64,000 bases of DNA from Cloeon dipterum (GCF_949628265.1 NC_088786.1:5456001-5520000); one strand, 5' to 3'; counted from the stretch's first letter, positions 22,085-37,600 are shown. Translations and numbers: made by a program. Notes: a model not told the origin generated them from the sequence alone.

Positions 22085-25000
22085 ATTTTTACGCAAGCGT
22101 TTAAACCAAACTAACAAATACTGATTTCTGAGCCATGATGCTTAAACTCCTGGCTGTAGCAATTCATTCAAAGAATCCACTTACATTTTGCAATCTTTTC
22201 TACTTGTAATTAGATATTATAATTATCTGATTCCAAATTTTAGCTTATGTTGTCTGGCTGTTACAAGCTTTGTCGGTTAATTGCATTTTCAGAGAGCAAT
22301 ATTTAAGTCAACTTTAAAATGAAAGTATTTCCTACGAAAGACTTTACTTTTTGTATGTCAACAAACCAAAATGCACCGAGCTTCGGCGACCTTGGACACC
22401 ATGCAGGAAATGCACAGCACTCCAGATTTTATCGAAAACAAATAATGTTGTGCAAGTAAGAGAGTGTATTTTGCCCTTTCTCAAGAGACATTATTTAGAG
22501 CTTTGCGGTCTTGCTCAAACAAGGTCCATTGCCCTGTGAAAGCAACAACAAGTGGGCTGGTTGGGCAACTCGAGTGGCCACTGCGCTGCAAATAATAGAC
22601 TGCCGAGTTGCGCTAAACCGCAGACAAAGTGTGAGCAAACAAAGGTTTATTGTCCGCGTGCACGATTAGCAGGCAAAGCGAGGCAAAGAAGCGCAAAATA
22701 AAATAGACGTAGGACAGCTGCAAGTAATTCGATACTCCAGCCGAAATTTGCGTGTTTGCGTTTTTGCGGCCGGCGTGTGAACCGAATTGGTGCGGCGGCC
22801 CGGGACATTCAATACACTCATGCTCACTTTGCGGCTTGCGCATTTTCGCACTCACGTACTCAGCCAGATTCCTGACGAAAATCACACCCAACTTTTGTGA
22901 GCTTGGGAAAATTTCACACAAAATCGTACTTGGTTTCAGGAGCAAAAAGCACGTTTACTAAATTCCATTTAGCCCCTAACAAGATATTGATTTTCAATGC
23001 AGACATGCAGCTTGAATATTTCGAAGTAAATAAATGGCTTCATGAATTTTTGTGGTTGATCCGGTCAGCAACGAAAGACTAAAGATTATTCACTATGGGC
23101 GATTAGACTGTGAACAAATCAAGTATAGTGTACTAAATTCATGCGCTTTCCCGCACGATGTAAATTTATATCGCCACGTAAAAATTAAATATTCAACACA
23201 GTTCGCAAGTTCCTGAACTCAAAAAGAGTGAGTTAATCCGTAATAGCGTTAAAATAGGATTTTAGGAAGGTGTGTTCGTTCAATTGTGCTGCTATGTGGC
23301 ATGATGATTTTCTTTTAAGAATTTAATATTGATCGTTTAAGTCTTTTTCTTCTCTTTTTGAAAGTTTATTATTTTTTAAGTTAACAAAAGCACAAAAACC
23401 ATTAGTCTCCAGATAATTACTCAAAATGTTCTTATTATTTGTTACAATGCTGCTTTTCCGGATATAGAAGTAACCAAAAGAAACGTCAAAAAGATAATCA
23501 GCTGTCGGAATACGCACAGGTATTTGTGCTCTATTCGTTTGTTCGTTTTAAGGTGCATTTTTATTATGCTTTTTAAAATTTTGCTTCCTTTCCCAAGTTC
23601 GTTTAAATTGTTGAATAGAAAGATTTTTACATGTCCCCATTATGAGTTCAATATGTTGGCTTCTGGTCGAACTTAAAATTACGTATAATATGATATTTCT
23701 CAAATATTGTTAAGAAATGGTGCAACCGTCTTTCGTCTTCTGCAAGACCATACAGTGAAGCATGTAAAAAGTACGAGTTTCAGCTTAAGGGAACGAAATG
23801 CTTGCTTTGAACGCAGCTAATAGACAAGCTAAGTGATTTAGAAACTTCCCCGAGGGCTATGATTTTCTCAAGTTAAAGGAAGTTTGGCAAGACACCACAG
23901 CAACTAAAACAATCTCGTCGTTGCGGTTTCATTTTTAGAAAAAGCCTGGCGTGTGGGCAGGGTAGGTTTTTTCCATCGTGCTTTAGCGCGAGCTGCAACT
24001 TGAGGATTATCTTTGCGCTCAAAACCTTTACCGCATTTACGCAAACATACTTGCTGCGGATTAATTATTAATCACGAGCCTGGAGTGAGCCAGAAAGACC
24101 GCAAAAGCCAACTTGCTCTTTCTCCCTGTGGTGGCAGCCGGGCTAGGCGAAACGCGAGCCGGGCTCCTTTTAATTACCGCACGGCCATGCCTCCCACGTG
24201 CCGCCAGGGGAGTAAATGTGCCTTACTCGCGAGCCTCCTTATATTTCGCGTGCTAATTATGACAAAATAAACCATGCATTATTCACAGCATGCGTCTCTT
24301 GCCAATTTGCTTTTCTTTCCCTCTCACGCCGCACCTCCCCGAGGTGCGGGCCAAAAGCAAAGTCGACGGGCAAACTTGCAATTCGAAACACTCTTGGGAC
24401 GTGCGTGCTGCTTGCAAAGCTAGAGACTGCCACGTGAAATCCACACCAGTTTCAGTTTACACGAAACACGAAGGCGTGGCCTCTACAAAATAGAAAATAA
24501 TTCAAATAACAATTTGGGATTTTCCCAAAGGTAGGTAAATAATCTCTATTTCAAAATTATTGGATTTAGCAAATTCTGAAGCAAAAATAAAAAAGATTTA
24601 GTGATAAGAGCAAAAATACATTGACCATTAAAATGGGATGAAAACCTTAATTGGCCTCAAGCTGGAAAAAGGAATCATTGCAGTAAAAATAGGGGCTATA
24701 AAAATTAATTATGAATAACATTGTATCATAATCTATCTATTTTTAAAATGTATTAAGTCTCACGTCTCACGTAATCAAAAATTTATTAAAAAAATCCACA
24801 TGCCTGCCAGAAGGTCTCCATGATACATCAAACACATTATTAATTGACCATTTAAGTATTTATCTTTCTTTTCATTTTGTTTTCAAGACAAACTTCGCTT
24901 GACAGCTTCAGCGTGGTAAAACAAGAAAGCCTTTTATCCTGGGCTTGAATTTCAGTCTGAAAAGTGAAACTAAGCGACGGCGAGCTGCAGAGGAATATTT

Positions 25001-28000
25001 GCGGTTTCCCTCTCGCTGGCTTTTTATTTGTCCACGGCTGAGCTGTCGCTAAATTAGCGGCACCCCGCAGTCAAACTTCAATAGGCGCCGCTGCCGGCCA
25101 TGCCTCGCGAATAAAAACCTCGCCTGCTGTAAATGTCGCCGGCGAGCGATAACACGGCTGCGAATTAATTAATGCACGGCTCAATAAAATCCCTGCCCCA
25201 CTCGTGACTTTTACTGCGAAAAATCGTCCTTGTTACTGACACTTCAGAAGTTTGCATCTTACTAAATTCAAGTCAATTTATTTTTAATGTTTTCAATCAA
25301 TGAATTACAATGTCACTCGCACTAAATTTTGAATTGATAATATTAATTATACTCGTGGTCAGAATTCTTTCCAGTTTAAAAATGATAGTATGGGTACGGT
25401 TAATTTATAATTTCTTGTACAAGTAGGTAACTCTTTTTATTTATTGGCGGGAGTGCCAATACCGATATATTTATCAAGTGATTGAGATTAAAGGTATGTA
25501 TTTTGTGCAAGTGAAGAAAAGCGGTCTGCAAACGCAAGAAACAACGGGTGATTGTGCGAGAGGAATGCATGCACTCGCTGTATATGGCTTACGAGCCAAG
25601 CGCGGGTCATTGTACAACCATAAATACATGCATAGGCACATGCTGGCAACGAAATCCGCATTGGAAACGCAAAAAGGCGAGTAAGTGCTGCTCGGTCATA
25701 CTGCTGCTCATTTGAATATGTTTTCTTTCGAGAGCAAACATGTTCCATGCAAATGATCAGCGTGATTTACCTCGATTCATGTGGAACGCGACGCGCGCGC
25801 TACATCACCGCTATGGGAGTACTTTTCGGTGTAATGCTCGCAAAACATGAGCCAGCACGCTGCCCGACCGGCCGGTTCAGCCAGGATTTAAATTTTAAAT
25901 CGTCGCGAACGCGAATTTGGCCTTGAAACGAATGCGCCGCAATAGTCTGCCCTGCGCCCGAGTGGCATTTCGCTCTTGCGAAAAGGGCAAAAGTTGTATT
26001 AACTGGAATGTGCATCCTTGGTTCCATTTTCGTTTAATTTACATCGACACTGAATCCTTTGAAAACGTGGAGAATTAATTAACAATTCCTTGGAAAGGGG
26101 CTACGTTTCTAAATTTCTGACAAAACCGTTTTCATCCTAATTTAAAAACCGCGATCATGCATGGCATAATAATTCTTTTTTTATATCAAGTTAATTAACA
26201 AAGCAAGAGAATTGGATCCGATGCTTATTGAATAGAATGAGAAGCTCTTTATTTTGTCATTGTACTCATTTTATTTCATTTTTATTTGCTCTAATCAAAT
26301 TTATGAGAGAAATACTAATCAGCTCGAAATCACGTGGGAGCTTGATTTGAAAGGAAAATGCTGCCGGATTCTATCTAAAATATGCATATCTAGTTCAGAA
26401 TATCGCGGTGGCTGAGGCGTGTCGCGCATAATCCCGCGACGAGTAATGCGAGGCGGCAGTTTTTCTACATCTGGCATGGAGAGATGCCACACTTGACATT
26501 TACACACTATAATGAACAGGATTAGACTTCGGCGCACTTCGTAAAATACACCTCATTACGAAACGCATGAAAGGATTATCCTGTTCATATGTGTGGCCTT
26601 TGAAATTAATTGCAAACCTCCTCTGCAGCTCCTCGCTTTCTTTCTGCGGATTAAAAGCTGTTCAGAAAAAAATGTTTTGAAAGGAAATTGCGCTTCAACT
26701 TGAACAAAATGTTGCATTTCAAACTGGAACTCATTTATAACTGAACAAAGAGATCCTTGAGATTACTTTTCCCTTTGCGGCTCACGATATATTATTATGA
26801 ATTTGTTTCAGTTTATAAACAAGCTGAACAATGTACTACAATATACATCCAGAGTAAAATATTTTCCATTTAGATGTTTATAGTGCCTAGGATCGTATTT
26901 ACACGTTTACAGGGCACGTTTTCCTTCGCGTTACACACCCGGAGGCAGAGAGCTTTTTCAGTCGTAAATTACCCGATCGTAGGTAATTGACACTTATTGA
27001 CTGGTTGAAATGCAAACGAGCTCTGAAAGTAACGAGACGAGAGCCATCCATCACGCGAAAACAAACTCTCTCGCAACACACACGCCAGCCAGCACATTCA
27101 ATAACAAACCTTTTCCTTCGGAGAGCAAAGAGGGAGATAGAGCAGCCAGGCGGTCCAGCCGAGGCAAATAAAAATTCCTCTGCTTTACTGTTTTTCCTCT
27201 CAAACAATTAAAACTGAGAGTTCTTTTCAGGAATCTATAAATATAAAAGCTCCTTTTTGTGCTTCAGCGATAGATGTAAGGGATGTGTGACATTTTGATT
27301 TTCATTAAATATAAATTATGCAACATTGACACGGGATTTGAATTACAAAATTTAGTAAAAATATTGCTGACATTTTATGGTGCGATTTCTTGTCAAGAAA
27401 TTGATGAAGCTAAAATTATTGCAATGGATGTTTAGTGTGTAAATTTGATGAAGAGATCTATAAAAACAATATTGATTTTTATATTAAACATGTATTTTTC
27501 AGTTTATTATAAAAGAAGCCAAACAAAAACATTGATTGCAGTAGACTACGTTTCACGTCCCCGTGCATGCTGACACGGCGGGTCAAAGGACAGCCTTGCT
27601 CTTCTTTGCCCGGGCATTTTTATGTTGCTCATTAGACGCGCGCGGCCCGCTGATAAATTTCCAGGAGAGACGCATAAAAGCGGCCATCGCCGTCCAAAAT
27701 GGGCAGTAAAATTCGAGCCGTTTGTTTTATTTATTTTTCCTCCCGCCGCGGTGCCAGCAGCTGATCGTGCCCGAGATTATTATTGTTGCCTGGTCCGTTG
27801 GTGAGCACAGATTTGTATTTTTATGTGTGCATGTGCTCTTTCCGTTCGGTTGCTCTGGAGGCATTCGCTGCTGTGCTGCTGCTGCTGCAGATTCTGTCGC
27901 GAGATTACGCAGAAATCGGCTCTCATTAAAGTTCATTAAGGCCAGCGCCTGCAATTTCTCATTCCATCGCGATCCGCGCCTAGGTGGGCATTCCCATCTC

Positions 28001-28783
28001 TCTGCCGCCCCGATCGGAATAGTACGGTTCTCGTCAGTTACTTTAATTAGCCAAGCGCGAATGCGAGATTTAAACAAAATACAAAGTGTACGCCCAATTG
28101 CGCCCCGAGATTGGTTTCTCTCTCGCGCGCGAGGTTTGTTAACTTTTCCTTTTGCTCAGCGATGAATATAAAGAGCGAAACTTGGTAATTAACTGCTGTT
28201 AAAACCCGCTTTTCCATTCATAGTTGTTAAGAAGGAAGCCCACGCGTTTTCGACGGAATCGACCGGTGAGCGTTCAACTTTTTATTGAGCCAATTTCGAC
28301 TCGCGAGTGCAAAAAGAATCGAGATAAAGCGCACACTTCCTCCAGCCAGTTAACAAAAGTTTGCGTGGCGTAAAGGGTAGGTGCCCTGCGTCTTGAAAAT
28401 GTGTTTGGATTTTGTTTTACCAAAAGTCAACTTTTCTCTGGGTAGTTATAATGTATTTGCTGTCAATATTTCATGGCTTTGTTTGTTTGTATAGATTAGC
28501 AGTTGAAAATGATTTTTCGAGGCGAAAAGATCTAAAATTTTATTTATGATCAAGGGATCAAGGGACAAAATATTGTTTACTGATTGAACTCTTTGGAAAA
28601 GGGTAATTTGTGATTTATTCGGCTTTTTGATCCCAAATAATGTCAAATAGTCAGTTGGCAAAAATGGCGTTTTGAAATGGTTTAAGAATCCATTTTTTCA
28701 TCAGAATTTCCTAATCTGTTAATAATATTTTACCGTCAGATGTGGTGAGCATATCAAAAGGAAAAACATCCACAACCAATGAT

Positions 28784-28881
28784 TATATAAGCAAGACACT
28801 TTGACCGCGGAGCATACAAAGAAATGAAATTTCATCAACTGGTGGGGACTTTATTGTGTAGCATTTGTGTGTTGCATGAAG
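28784..28881 (+). other. Candidate TATA box and first exon of a small secreted protein
   Basis: A TATATAA box (28784-28790) lies 34 bp before ATG 28824. The 19 codons that follow read like a signal peptide (MKFHQLVGTLLCSICVL) and end exactly at a good donor (GAAG|gtaaaag, exon end 28881, phase 1). This is the usual form of first exons of small secreted proteins. Against it, the implied 5' UTR is only about 10 nt, and I could not find a convincing second exon within the next few kb. It may be chance. Confidence 0.2.
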
Positions 28882-31800
28882 GTAAAAGGTTCAAATTTAG
28901 GCTCCTAAGAGAGCATTTCAGCTATCTTACCCTCTTGGGACTAATGCAGGCGACCCTAAAAAGTGCAATCATGGCGGCATCCAAACTAGCTGTGCCAAAT
29001 GTAGAGTGCTCTCATCGAAATATGCTAACGAGCCGCGGCCATTCGCTTTATTCACCTGCTTACGAGCGAGTAGAAAAAAAATTTCCTTTCCGCTAATGGT
29101 GAAACATGCAAACACCCTTCTCGCGCTGGTGCTCCTCCCCTAATATCTTATTCACATTCATACACGCACGGAAAGACGAGAGCTGGCTATTTTAATCCGC
29201 TAGGGCCACATGCAAAAGGCCTGGTGAAAAATTAAAAAGATACAAAAAGCAGCTTATTCGTGGGATTATCTGGAAAGTTTTCCAGAGCAACTTTTTCTCG
29301 TCCCTTCTCTCCTCTCGTTCGCTTAATGCACGGAACGTAAAAAGCAGTGGATACAATTTTCTGCTTTTCAGCTTGTACGTTTCTGCAAAAGTGTGCAAAT
29401 ATTCATCCACGGCAAAGGGATATCTCTCTATGAAACTATACAGGAATACTAAATGAGAGAGAAAGAGGAAAGCTAAAGCTCCTACAAAGACAAATCTGCA
29501 GCATCACAAAGTAAAATAAAATATGCGTGTTTCAGTTCAATAAAGACTGCGCAGAAAAATATTGCTTTCAACAAACGCAGATGGGAATTATGCAATTTTA
29601 GTTTTGTAAGGCTTCAAACAATTTTTCTATCGCTTGCGTCGATCAAATTTAAAAAGCTCTCTGGCTTAATTTAGCTATTTTGCTCGAGATTAGTTTATTG
29701 TGATGAAACGCCTATTCGTTTTGAGAAAGGCAAATTAATTGACTATTCAATTTGGAGAGCAAGCACGATGAATCCTCATCAATTATGCATTAGTTGGCGC
29801 GCTCTCTTGTCGGCTAGTTTTTCAGCTCCAATAATAATAACGACGATTAGTATACGGCCACGACCACTGAAACTCGGGATGCTGATGAGATTTATAATTG
29901 CCTCTCATCTGGTTCGCGTTTTCGGCACAGACACGCATGCACGAGTTTCCATCGACGTCGATTATTAAATTATAATGGCTGTGCGATAATTTGGATGATA
30001 GACGCGATTCTATGTTGGCCCAGCACAGGAACACATAAATTTTTATGAGTTGTTGATTAAACGAAAGAGCTATAATCAGCCTGGGAAAATGTAATCCGGT
30101 CAAATTCTATAGAGAAAGTTTTATCAAACTTTACTGAAATGCCACGTAGATAAAAAAAATAGGAAAAATCGCAAGAGTTCTAGATAAATAGCCGCGTCGT
30201 TCTTGCCCAAATGTTTGAATTTTAATATTAGTTTGAAGCAGTCCTCATTTATATTTGCTATTCAGAAAAATGAATCAAAAAATTGTATTAATGAGCTATT
30301 AACTAAACATGCTTCTATACAGACACGTCATTAAATATAAGCTTTTGAAGCGGCACTTTTACAGTCATAGCGCCACATCGACTATATTCCCCGAGCCAGG
30401 ATAATGGCTTTTGAGCACGGCAGCGGCACTCTGTCCAGAGCAGGGAGAGCGTGCACGAGGATTAATTATTTATTTTGAAGAGCCGACCTTTCATCATCGC
30501 CCGATTAATAATTATCGAGAATAAATTAAAACCTGCGTCTACGGAGAGCGTCGCACTTTGTTCTTTCCTTCCGCCGACTGAAGTGCGTGTTTTTATCCAG
30601 AGCTAGAGTCGTTGCCTCTCATGCTTTGTTTATTTTTACGACCTCCTATAAAACTCCAATAACAGCTTCTAATCGAATAAACACACCGAGAAGAGAGGAT
30701 CGAGCCTGCCATTTTGTTAATTGATTTGTGTTTGTAACTAGCTTGTGATTAATTGTTGGCCTGAGCGATTTCATTCGATAAAAAGACACATTGCAACACA
30801 CACAAAGTGGCAATTAAAATTGTCGTTAGTAGGGCTAGGATGGTAAACTCCACACTCGAACAAATGGTAAACAAAAAATTTAATATTTTACGGCGCGAAA
30901 TTAGGAGGGAGATATATTGATTTTAAATAAAATGCGAAATTTTGACGGTGGACCTGTAGACTATTTTATTTAAGCTTCCAATCGTTGTGTCATATGGGAC
31001 CGTCAAATGAGCATGATTTATTGAGTTTATGCCATGTGACTAATAATCATACTTTAAATCGTTTAAAACGGCCAAAAATCCATACAAAACACAATTTTTT
31101 GTTCATTTATTAGTATTATTTTGATTATGTTGAATTTTTTATAATAATAATGACATTCTTAATAGGTGTTAACACGCCTAAACCTTTATTTTTTTCGCCT
31201 TTCAAATGAAAAGATATTTATTGCTATTATAAAATTAATTTGATGAGAATAAACAGCAATAATTAACTTTTAATCAAATCATTTTCTTTTTATTTTCTGA
31301 ATGTGCCTAGATCAGCATAAAATCAACTCCTTTTTAAACTAAATAATCAAAAAGCAAACTTATGTATGTAAACTCTGAAATTTGCAGCTTGAAAGGTTAG
31401 TTGAAGAAAATACAATGATTTAAAAAAGATCGGTTGAACATGGAGTAAAAAAGCTAAATATAAACAAAGATTTAAGAGAGATGAAAGATCATCAAGGCTG
31501 AATTGGATTGCTCGCCATTTTCCATTACAAGCAGAGCGTACGTATTTGTTTCATCCGTCAATTTCAAGCAAATTTGTTGCGAAATACGAGCGCTGGTCCC
31601 AATTCAACGTACCGCAAGATGAAATTTCGTCCTAAATTGTCTGGCTCGGCAAGATCGAATCGAAAATTGTTGAATCAATAGGGCCGCGGAGTTGCAACAG
31701 TTCAATCAGCGGCGGATTAATCAGGAAAATTATCCGCCCACTTGTTTCACGAGATCAAAGCGGCCCGAAATCGACGGCGGGTGTTTAATTGCTTTGCCAT

Positions 31801-34586
31801 GCTCTCTGGCGCGTGGTGACAAAGCGGCCGCGTGATTTGGCACGACGGCGCGCTCAGAATTATTAATAAAAAGCATCGGCGCTCTCGGCCGTCAACGGAC
31901 GCGGCAGATACCGGATTGACGCGGACAAAGTGTCTGTCGCCTCTCCTTTGCCGGCCTGCCTCTCCAATTAGCACCACGGCTACCTGATAAAGGGCAAGTG
32001 AAGCGTGCGACAAGAAGGAGCCTTGCTTGCAGACACTTCTGTGCTGCGCACGCCTCCGTGCCTCAAACTTGTGTATTCACACACGGTCAAAATTATTCTG
32101 TTGCTTCATTGATTCTGTAAAGGAATTGACGTTCACCCAAAATAGTCAAAATACGATGCTTCAATGATCTCATTCAGTTGCGAGGAATACAACTTTGCGA
32201 TATTCATTCATTCGAAATTAAATTACAACGGTCCTGATATATTGAAAAATAAAAGAACTATCGATTAAAGTAGAAGTGGTGATACACAAAGCAGTTATTG
32301 CCACCGTATATGATGTTGTGTCTAAAATTCGTAAAAAATTGCTCTTGGTGAAAAAAATCAATAGTAAGGATAGATACGCGGAGAAGGTGATGTAACAGTT
32401 TTTCCATTCAAATATTTTTGAATAAATCTTTTTCAGCCAAAACAGGTTCAACAATCAACACAAAGCCGCAAACGGATTTTTCGTGCACACTCTCATTATC
32501 AAACAAACGTAAAAAAGCACAGTTTCATCAGACAACCAAAGCCAAAATTTCTACGTATTTAATATTAAAAGTAAAACGTAGGGAGTGCCAATTCCTTCGC
32601 CCATACTTTGTTGTAAATCTCGTGAATATGCAAATTCTCAATTTGGTTTTCAAGCAGCCAGTTTGGAGCTGAATATACTGGGCCGCCATGAAGAGAGAGT
32701 GGCATTCTGCCGGCGTCGGCCCATCTTCTCCTTGCTAAAAGGGTTAACTTGAGGCCACAACTTGACAATGAAAACGTGCTGGCTGGTGAGAGTGATTTGG
32801 CGAGGCGTGCTCAACATGCTGCATTATCACAAGACTTGCACGCCAGGGTCTTGGAATTTATTCCCACGAATATTAATCCAATCCTGACGATTGTAATGAT
32901 GCGCATGTAATCATCATTTTATCTGTATGATTAAATTTAATAAGTTATTTTATTTAATTGCTAGTTGTTTTTTTCACAAAATTAAAAAATCATCAACTTC
33001 TCAAGTGCATCAGCCTGCAATCAACTCTTAAAGTTCTTAGTTTGAAAAGTGTTATTTCCTTTAATTTTCTTCCCCGTCATGTAGATCAAATATAAATTTT
33101 GAAATAAATGTATTAACGAGGGAAGAAATTCAAAATCGATTATGAGACTGTTTAAAAAGTGCAGTAACTACAAATATCTGGGACATCTCCAGCAAGCTTC
33201 CACGCGGCTTCTCCATACTTGCTTGTCACGTTAAAAATTCTTTTTAAAAATATGGAAGGAATAAAACGAACAAAATGAGTAAAAAAATCACGATACAAGA
33301 TATTTACGCACTGAGCTGAAAACACGTGAAACTTTTAAATCTTTAATCTTTATGATAATATTAGTTGACCCTTTTTTAAAGCTTTAGAACGAGACCCAAC
33401 GTTTTCAGCGGTACTTGCAGGAGAAAATTTTCAACTCTATTCCACGACCCAACCGGAGCACTTGCTGGTCCTGACATTTGCACACATACACAAACATTGA
33501 ACGCGGAGCCAGAGAGTCGGTTTGTTTAACGTGGCGCGAGAGAGACGAAGAGCTAGACGTGCAGAAAACACTTAAAAGCCATCCGTGACAAATGTTACAA
33601 GGGAGTCACGTTCGAGTTTAATTGGATCAGCAAGCCAGCCGCAGATTCGGAGTGAGTGGCTTGGGCTGGAATTGTGTGCATTTGCACGTCGGCTGCAGCA
33701 GCAACCCTTAGGAACCGAAAGCGAGTTGACCAAGTGCGAAATTCTGCCTGTGGAATGCGCTGGCTGAACGGAAATTGGAATTCTCGGCCAGAAAGCTCTG
33801 CCACAAGCCTTTCAACAGTCCAAGACACCCTCCTGTAGCTCAAGTTTTGCACTGGAATGTTGCAAATTACTTTTGGATGGAGTGTCCTCTTTAAAGTAGG
33901 CCGATCGAGTCTCCCACACACTCTTACAGGATGATGATATTGCAGCTCAAATCGATGTAACGAAGAAATATTTTTGTGTTTTTATAAATTTTGGCAATTA
34001 TTTTATAAAAAAAATGGGTATTGCCTTCCGTGCTGCTGCTAAGAGAGAACGCCGACAGGATTTAATCTTGTGCTGATCAAAGAAAGGTTTTATTATAATT
34101 GATTAAAATTTTAATGCTTCCCTGAAATCACTTTAAGTTGCGAAAAGTGTCTCACGAGACGTGAACCAAGAGAAGGAAAAGTGTGTGCTGCGTGTTTGCA
34201 CAAAAACGCGAGATTCTCATTCCAGACTAAAATCAACAATCTGCTCGTCGGAAAATAAACAAGCCAGCTGGGTGGATTGTTGACACGATATCATTTAATG
34301 CAATTAAAGAGGCGGTGCTGGCCGTCTGGTATTTGTACATCAGCGCACACCAACATTTCCCGCGATTTTAACCTGAGATCACGTCAAGATCAGAGCAAAC
34401 TCAATCGACGGAAAAATTAAACGTTTAAAAGGACAAAGTTGTATTAAATAGCTGTATCGAATATTCAAAATAAAGCATTCGCATTTGCATTTCCTAAAAT
34501 AGCTATAGGACAAGGTCGGGAGCTCTTTTTGTTCATTTAAAGCTGATTAAAAGAGCAGAGTCGAGAGGGCGTCCATAAAGTCAAGG

Positions 34587-34605
34587 GAGAGAGAGAGAGA
34601 GAGAG
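34587..34605. repeat. (GA)n microsatellite
   Basis: About nine GA units in otherwise unique sequence. Confidence 0.85.
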
Positions 34606-37600
34606 CCCATAAAATTTTAAGGCCCAACGATTTTATGGAGGGAAAATGTTAGTCCGGCGGGCTGACTTGTTTATTTTTATTGTTTATTTATCGCTATCGC
34701 TGCCATTAATCTTGTAGGTGCGCGGAAAATGCCTCTGAAGAATAAATTTGGCAGTCTCATAGAACGAAGAGGCCGCTACCGCTACAGCCGCTGCGAAACG
34801 GCCGTCTATATAGAAGTCAGCACGCCTTCTAACTTATCGGAAAACAATGCGAATCCTTTCTCTTTCGGAATTTATGTGCGAATGCCAACCCCTCTTTAAA
34901 TGCTTGTCTTAAATTACAAACTAATTCTTTTTCGATCTGTATATTTGTCCTTTCACGTTCGCTTTCAAACCAAAAAAATACGGTAAAGTCGAAGCTAAAA
35001 ATTTAAATCCTTTTGACACGATTTTAGCTCTGGAATATTTAAAAAATAAAATGAAAAAAAATCCTCATCAGAAATCGAAATTAACTCCACGACCAACCGG
35101 AGGGAAAATTGAAAAACAATTGACCATTCCCGGCACAATAGAGAAATGAAGGGATCAAAGATGCACTGATATCAAATAAAAGGCGGACGGCGAAGGCCCT
35201 TTGAAGCGCCCTCTGGATATTAAAATTCTCATTTTTCAGCAGGCTGGTCGCGTCGGAATTAATTTTTGCATTGGGTGAAGAGCGAAGACGCTGGTGCTTT
35301 GACTTAATCTAAATTGCGAATCTGCATCAAAAACAAACACACACTGTAATTACAGCCCCTCGGCAATGCATATATACGTCAACGCGAGGCCCGACCAAAT
35401 TACAGCCTGCCAAACCGCCCGGCATGTCAAGCGAGAGAAAAAAATGAGCCGAGCGCCGACGCTGCTGCGCGGATAGATAGATTGTTGGGAAAACGACGCC
35501 GCAATACAACATTATCTCCTTCTTCGGCTGCTCCGAGCATCCACACACTCACAATCGCACGCTCGACCTGGGAACACGTCTGCAAGTGGGCTGCGGGAAG
35601 ATTTTGCATTTTTTTCAAACTGGTGATCTGAGAAATGTGAATCATTATTTTTTTTAATTCTGATTAAAATGTGTCATGTATCCAAAATTAGTCTAGCTGA
35701 ACGTTTAGCTGAATTGTTCAGAAAAAATAAATTTAGAGAGAATCGTTACAGGACAATAATGAACAACATTTTGCATTTTTGACAGTAGCAAGTGGTCAGT
35801 TGAACTAGCTATAGTCCATGAAATTTAAAATATTAATCCTGAAAACAGTTTTATATAAAATTGCGCTTAAATATTTTTTCTTTTGATTTTTCTCCGCCAC
35901 CTAATCAATTATACATAGTGTTGCTTGCGTGGGGAATTCCCTCTTTTGTGACATAAATCACGATATTCATCAAGCAAACAGAACTCACAACCTGGAAATG
36001 GTCCAAGTCTGGAGCCTTTGGAGCCAAATTTCATGGAAATTCACATGGTAATGGGTATGTTTTGTGAGATTCACGCAATTTTTATATATGCTTTGATACT
36101 GATTATTCGGATATTTCCAATTTTCAGCACGACTTCTTTGAATTAAAATCCTTTGAAGTCGCCCCGTTGCTCTCTGGAAAATTCCCTCTTGGCTTGAGGA
36201 ATTCGAGAAATCTTGAGTGTCACTTAAGATTTATGTAAACGACGCGTCTTTAACGTCAGCGGCTCAAGATTTCCGCCAGCTCGCAGCAACCCTTTTCGCT
36301 AGATTTTTTTGGACCAAAAATGCGAGAGTGAATGTGTTGTGCGGCTGTGCTGTGGGAGAGCCGGGCGGGCGGGCGACGAGTGTCGGCGTGAAAGGGCCTC
36401 TGCTGCTTTGAAGTGCGTGCGCGGCTGCTTTTTCGACGGAGGTCCCGTCCATCTCGCTGGCAGGGACAAAAAGCGGCCGCCGGAATTCCTATTATTGCCA
36501 GTGGAAAGGATTTGTGCACATTTTTTCTCTCTAATTCCAGGCAAAGCAGCAGTGGAAAACTTATACACACTGCTTTGCAAATAATATATAATAATAATTT
36601 ATTCCCGCGGCGCGCAGATGGAATTTCGGCCAAGTTTGGAGATTTCGAGGCAAAAAGCACGTCAAACAATGCGACAAGCGGACGCGGGCTTTTGTTGTGA
36701 CAGTTCTTGTGACTGGATTCCGCAGAATTATAATTACACAGGCAAAAAGCAACGAGACAACCGTGAAGAAATCCGACGAGAAAGCAGCAAACTTTTAAAG
36801 CAGTAAAGTTACATGACATACGGAATACTCGGCGAGTGTGCGTGTGAGTGCTCGGATGTGTTTTTCGAAATAAGTTGATAGTCGTGGCTTAGGGAGAGAC
36901 GACTGTTTTTCCATTTCTTGAAATTGCTCTTTCAAACATTCATCGTGGCGTATAACATTCAACGTGGCACGCCTGCAAACGTCAGATAGAAAATTTTGAA
37001 ATGCGTCTTTTTAAAGTTGAGGCTTGCAACTAAAAAACGACTATCATTGCAATTTTTCTTTTACTGTCCTTTTTAGTTTAGTTTAGAACTTTAGTCAATT
37101 AAAAATGCTCAGTGCCCATTTATTAGTTTTTTGTTCGGACAAATTAAATTAAAAAATCATTTTTGCAGCTGTACTGCTATACCCGTTTTACTTTTCTTGC
37201 TACGAATTTTAATTTCTCGATTTCAATTATAAATGACAGAAAAGTATGATCGAAAATGGTTAGAGATTTTAGATATTTTCAATTAATATGAATACACTCT
37301 ACAGAAAACAAGAAAGTTGATGAAATTTAGATCTAATTTAAAGTTTGTACTTGCTTTTAATACGATTCCAGCAATCATTTTGCTTTAAAGGCTCTTATTT
37401 GTCTCACTGTATGTACTACGTTGCAACTTAATTAACGAAGATGCAAGTTTAATGGGAGTAAATTGAGCGTGAGGATTTCACGAAATCTAATTCGCAATTT
37501 CATCTATTTGACTAACTAAGAGTACGAAAGTAATATGCAATTTCGCTGAAGCCATGGCTGCAGCATTTACTCTCTTGGCGGCACAAGCAGGCGCATTAAT

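Noticed and set aside
36256..36819. 187-codon minus-strand ORF, the longest in the gene desert
   Set aside because: Several other frames on both strands are also open over the same GC-rich DNA, the composition is erratic, and no domain or splice structure supports it.
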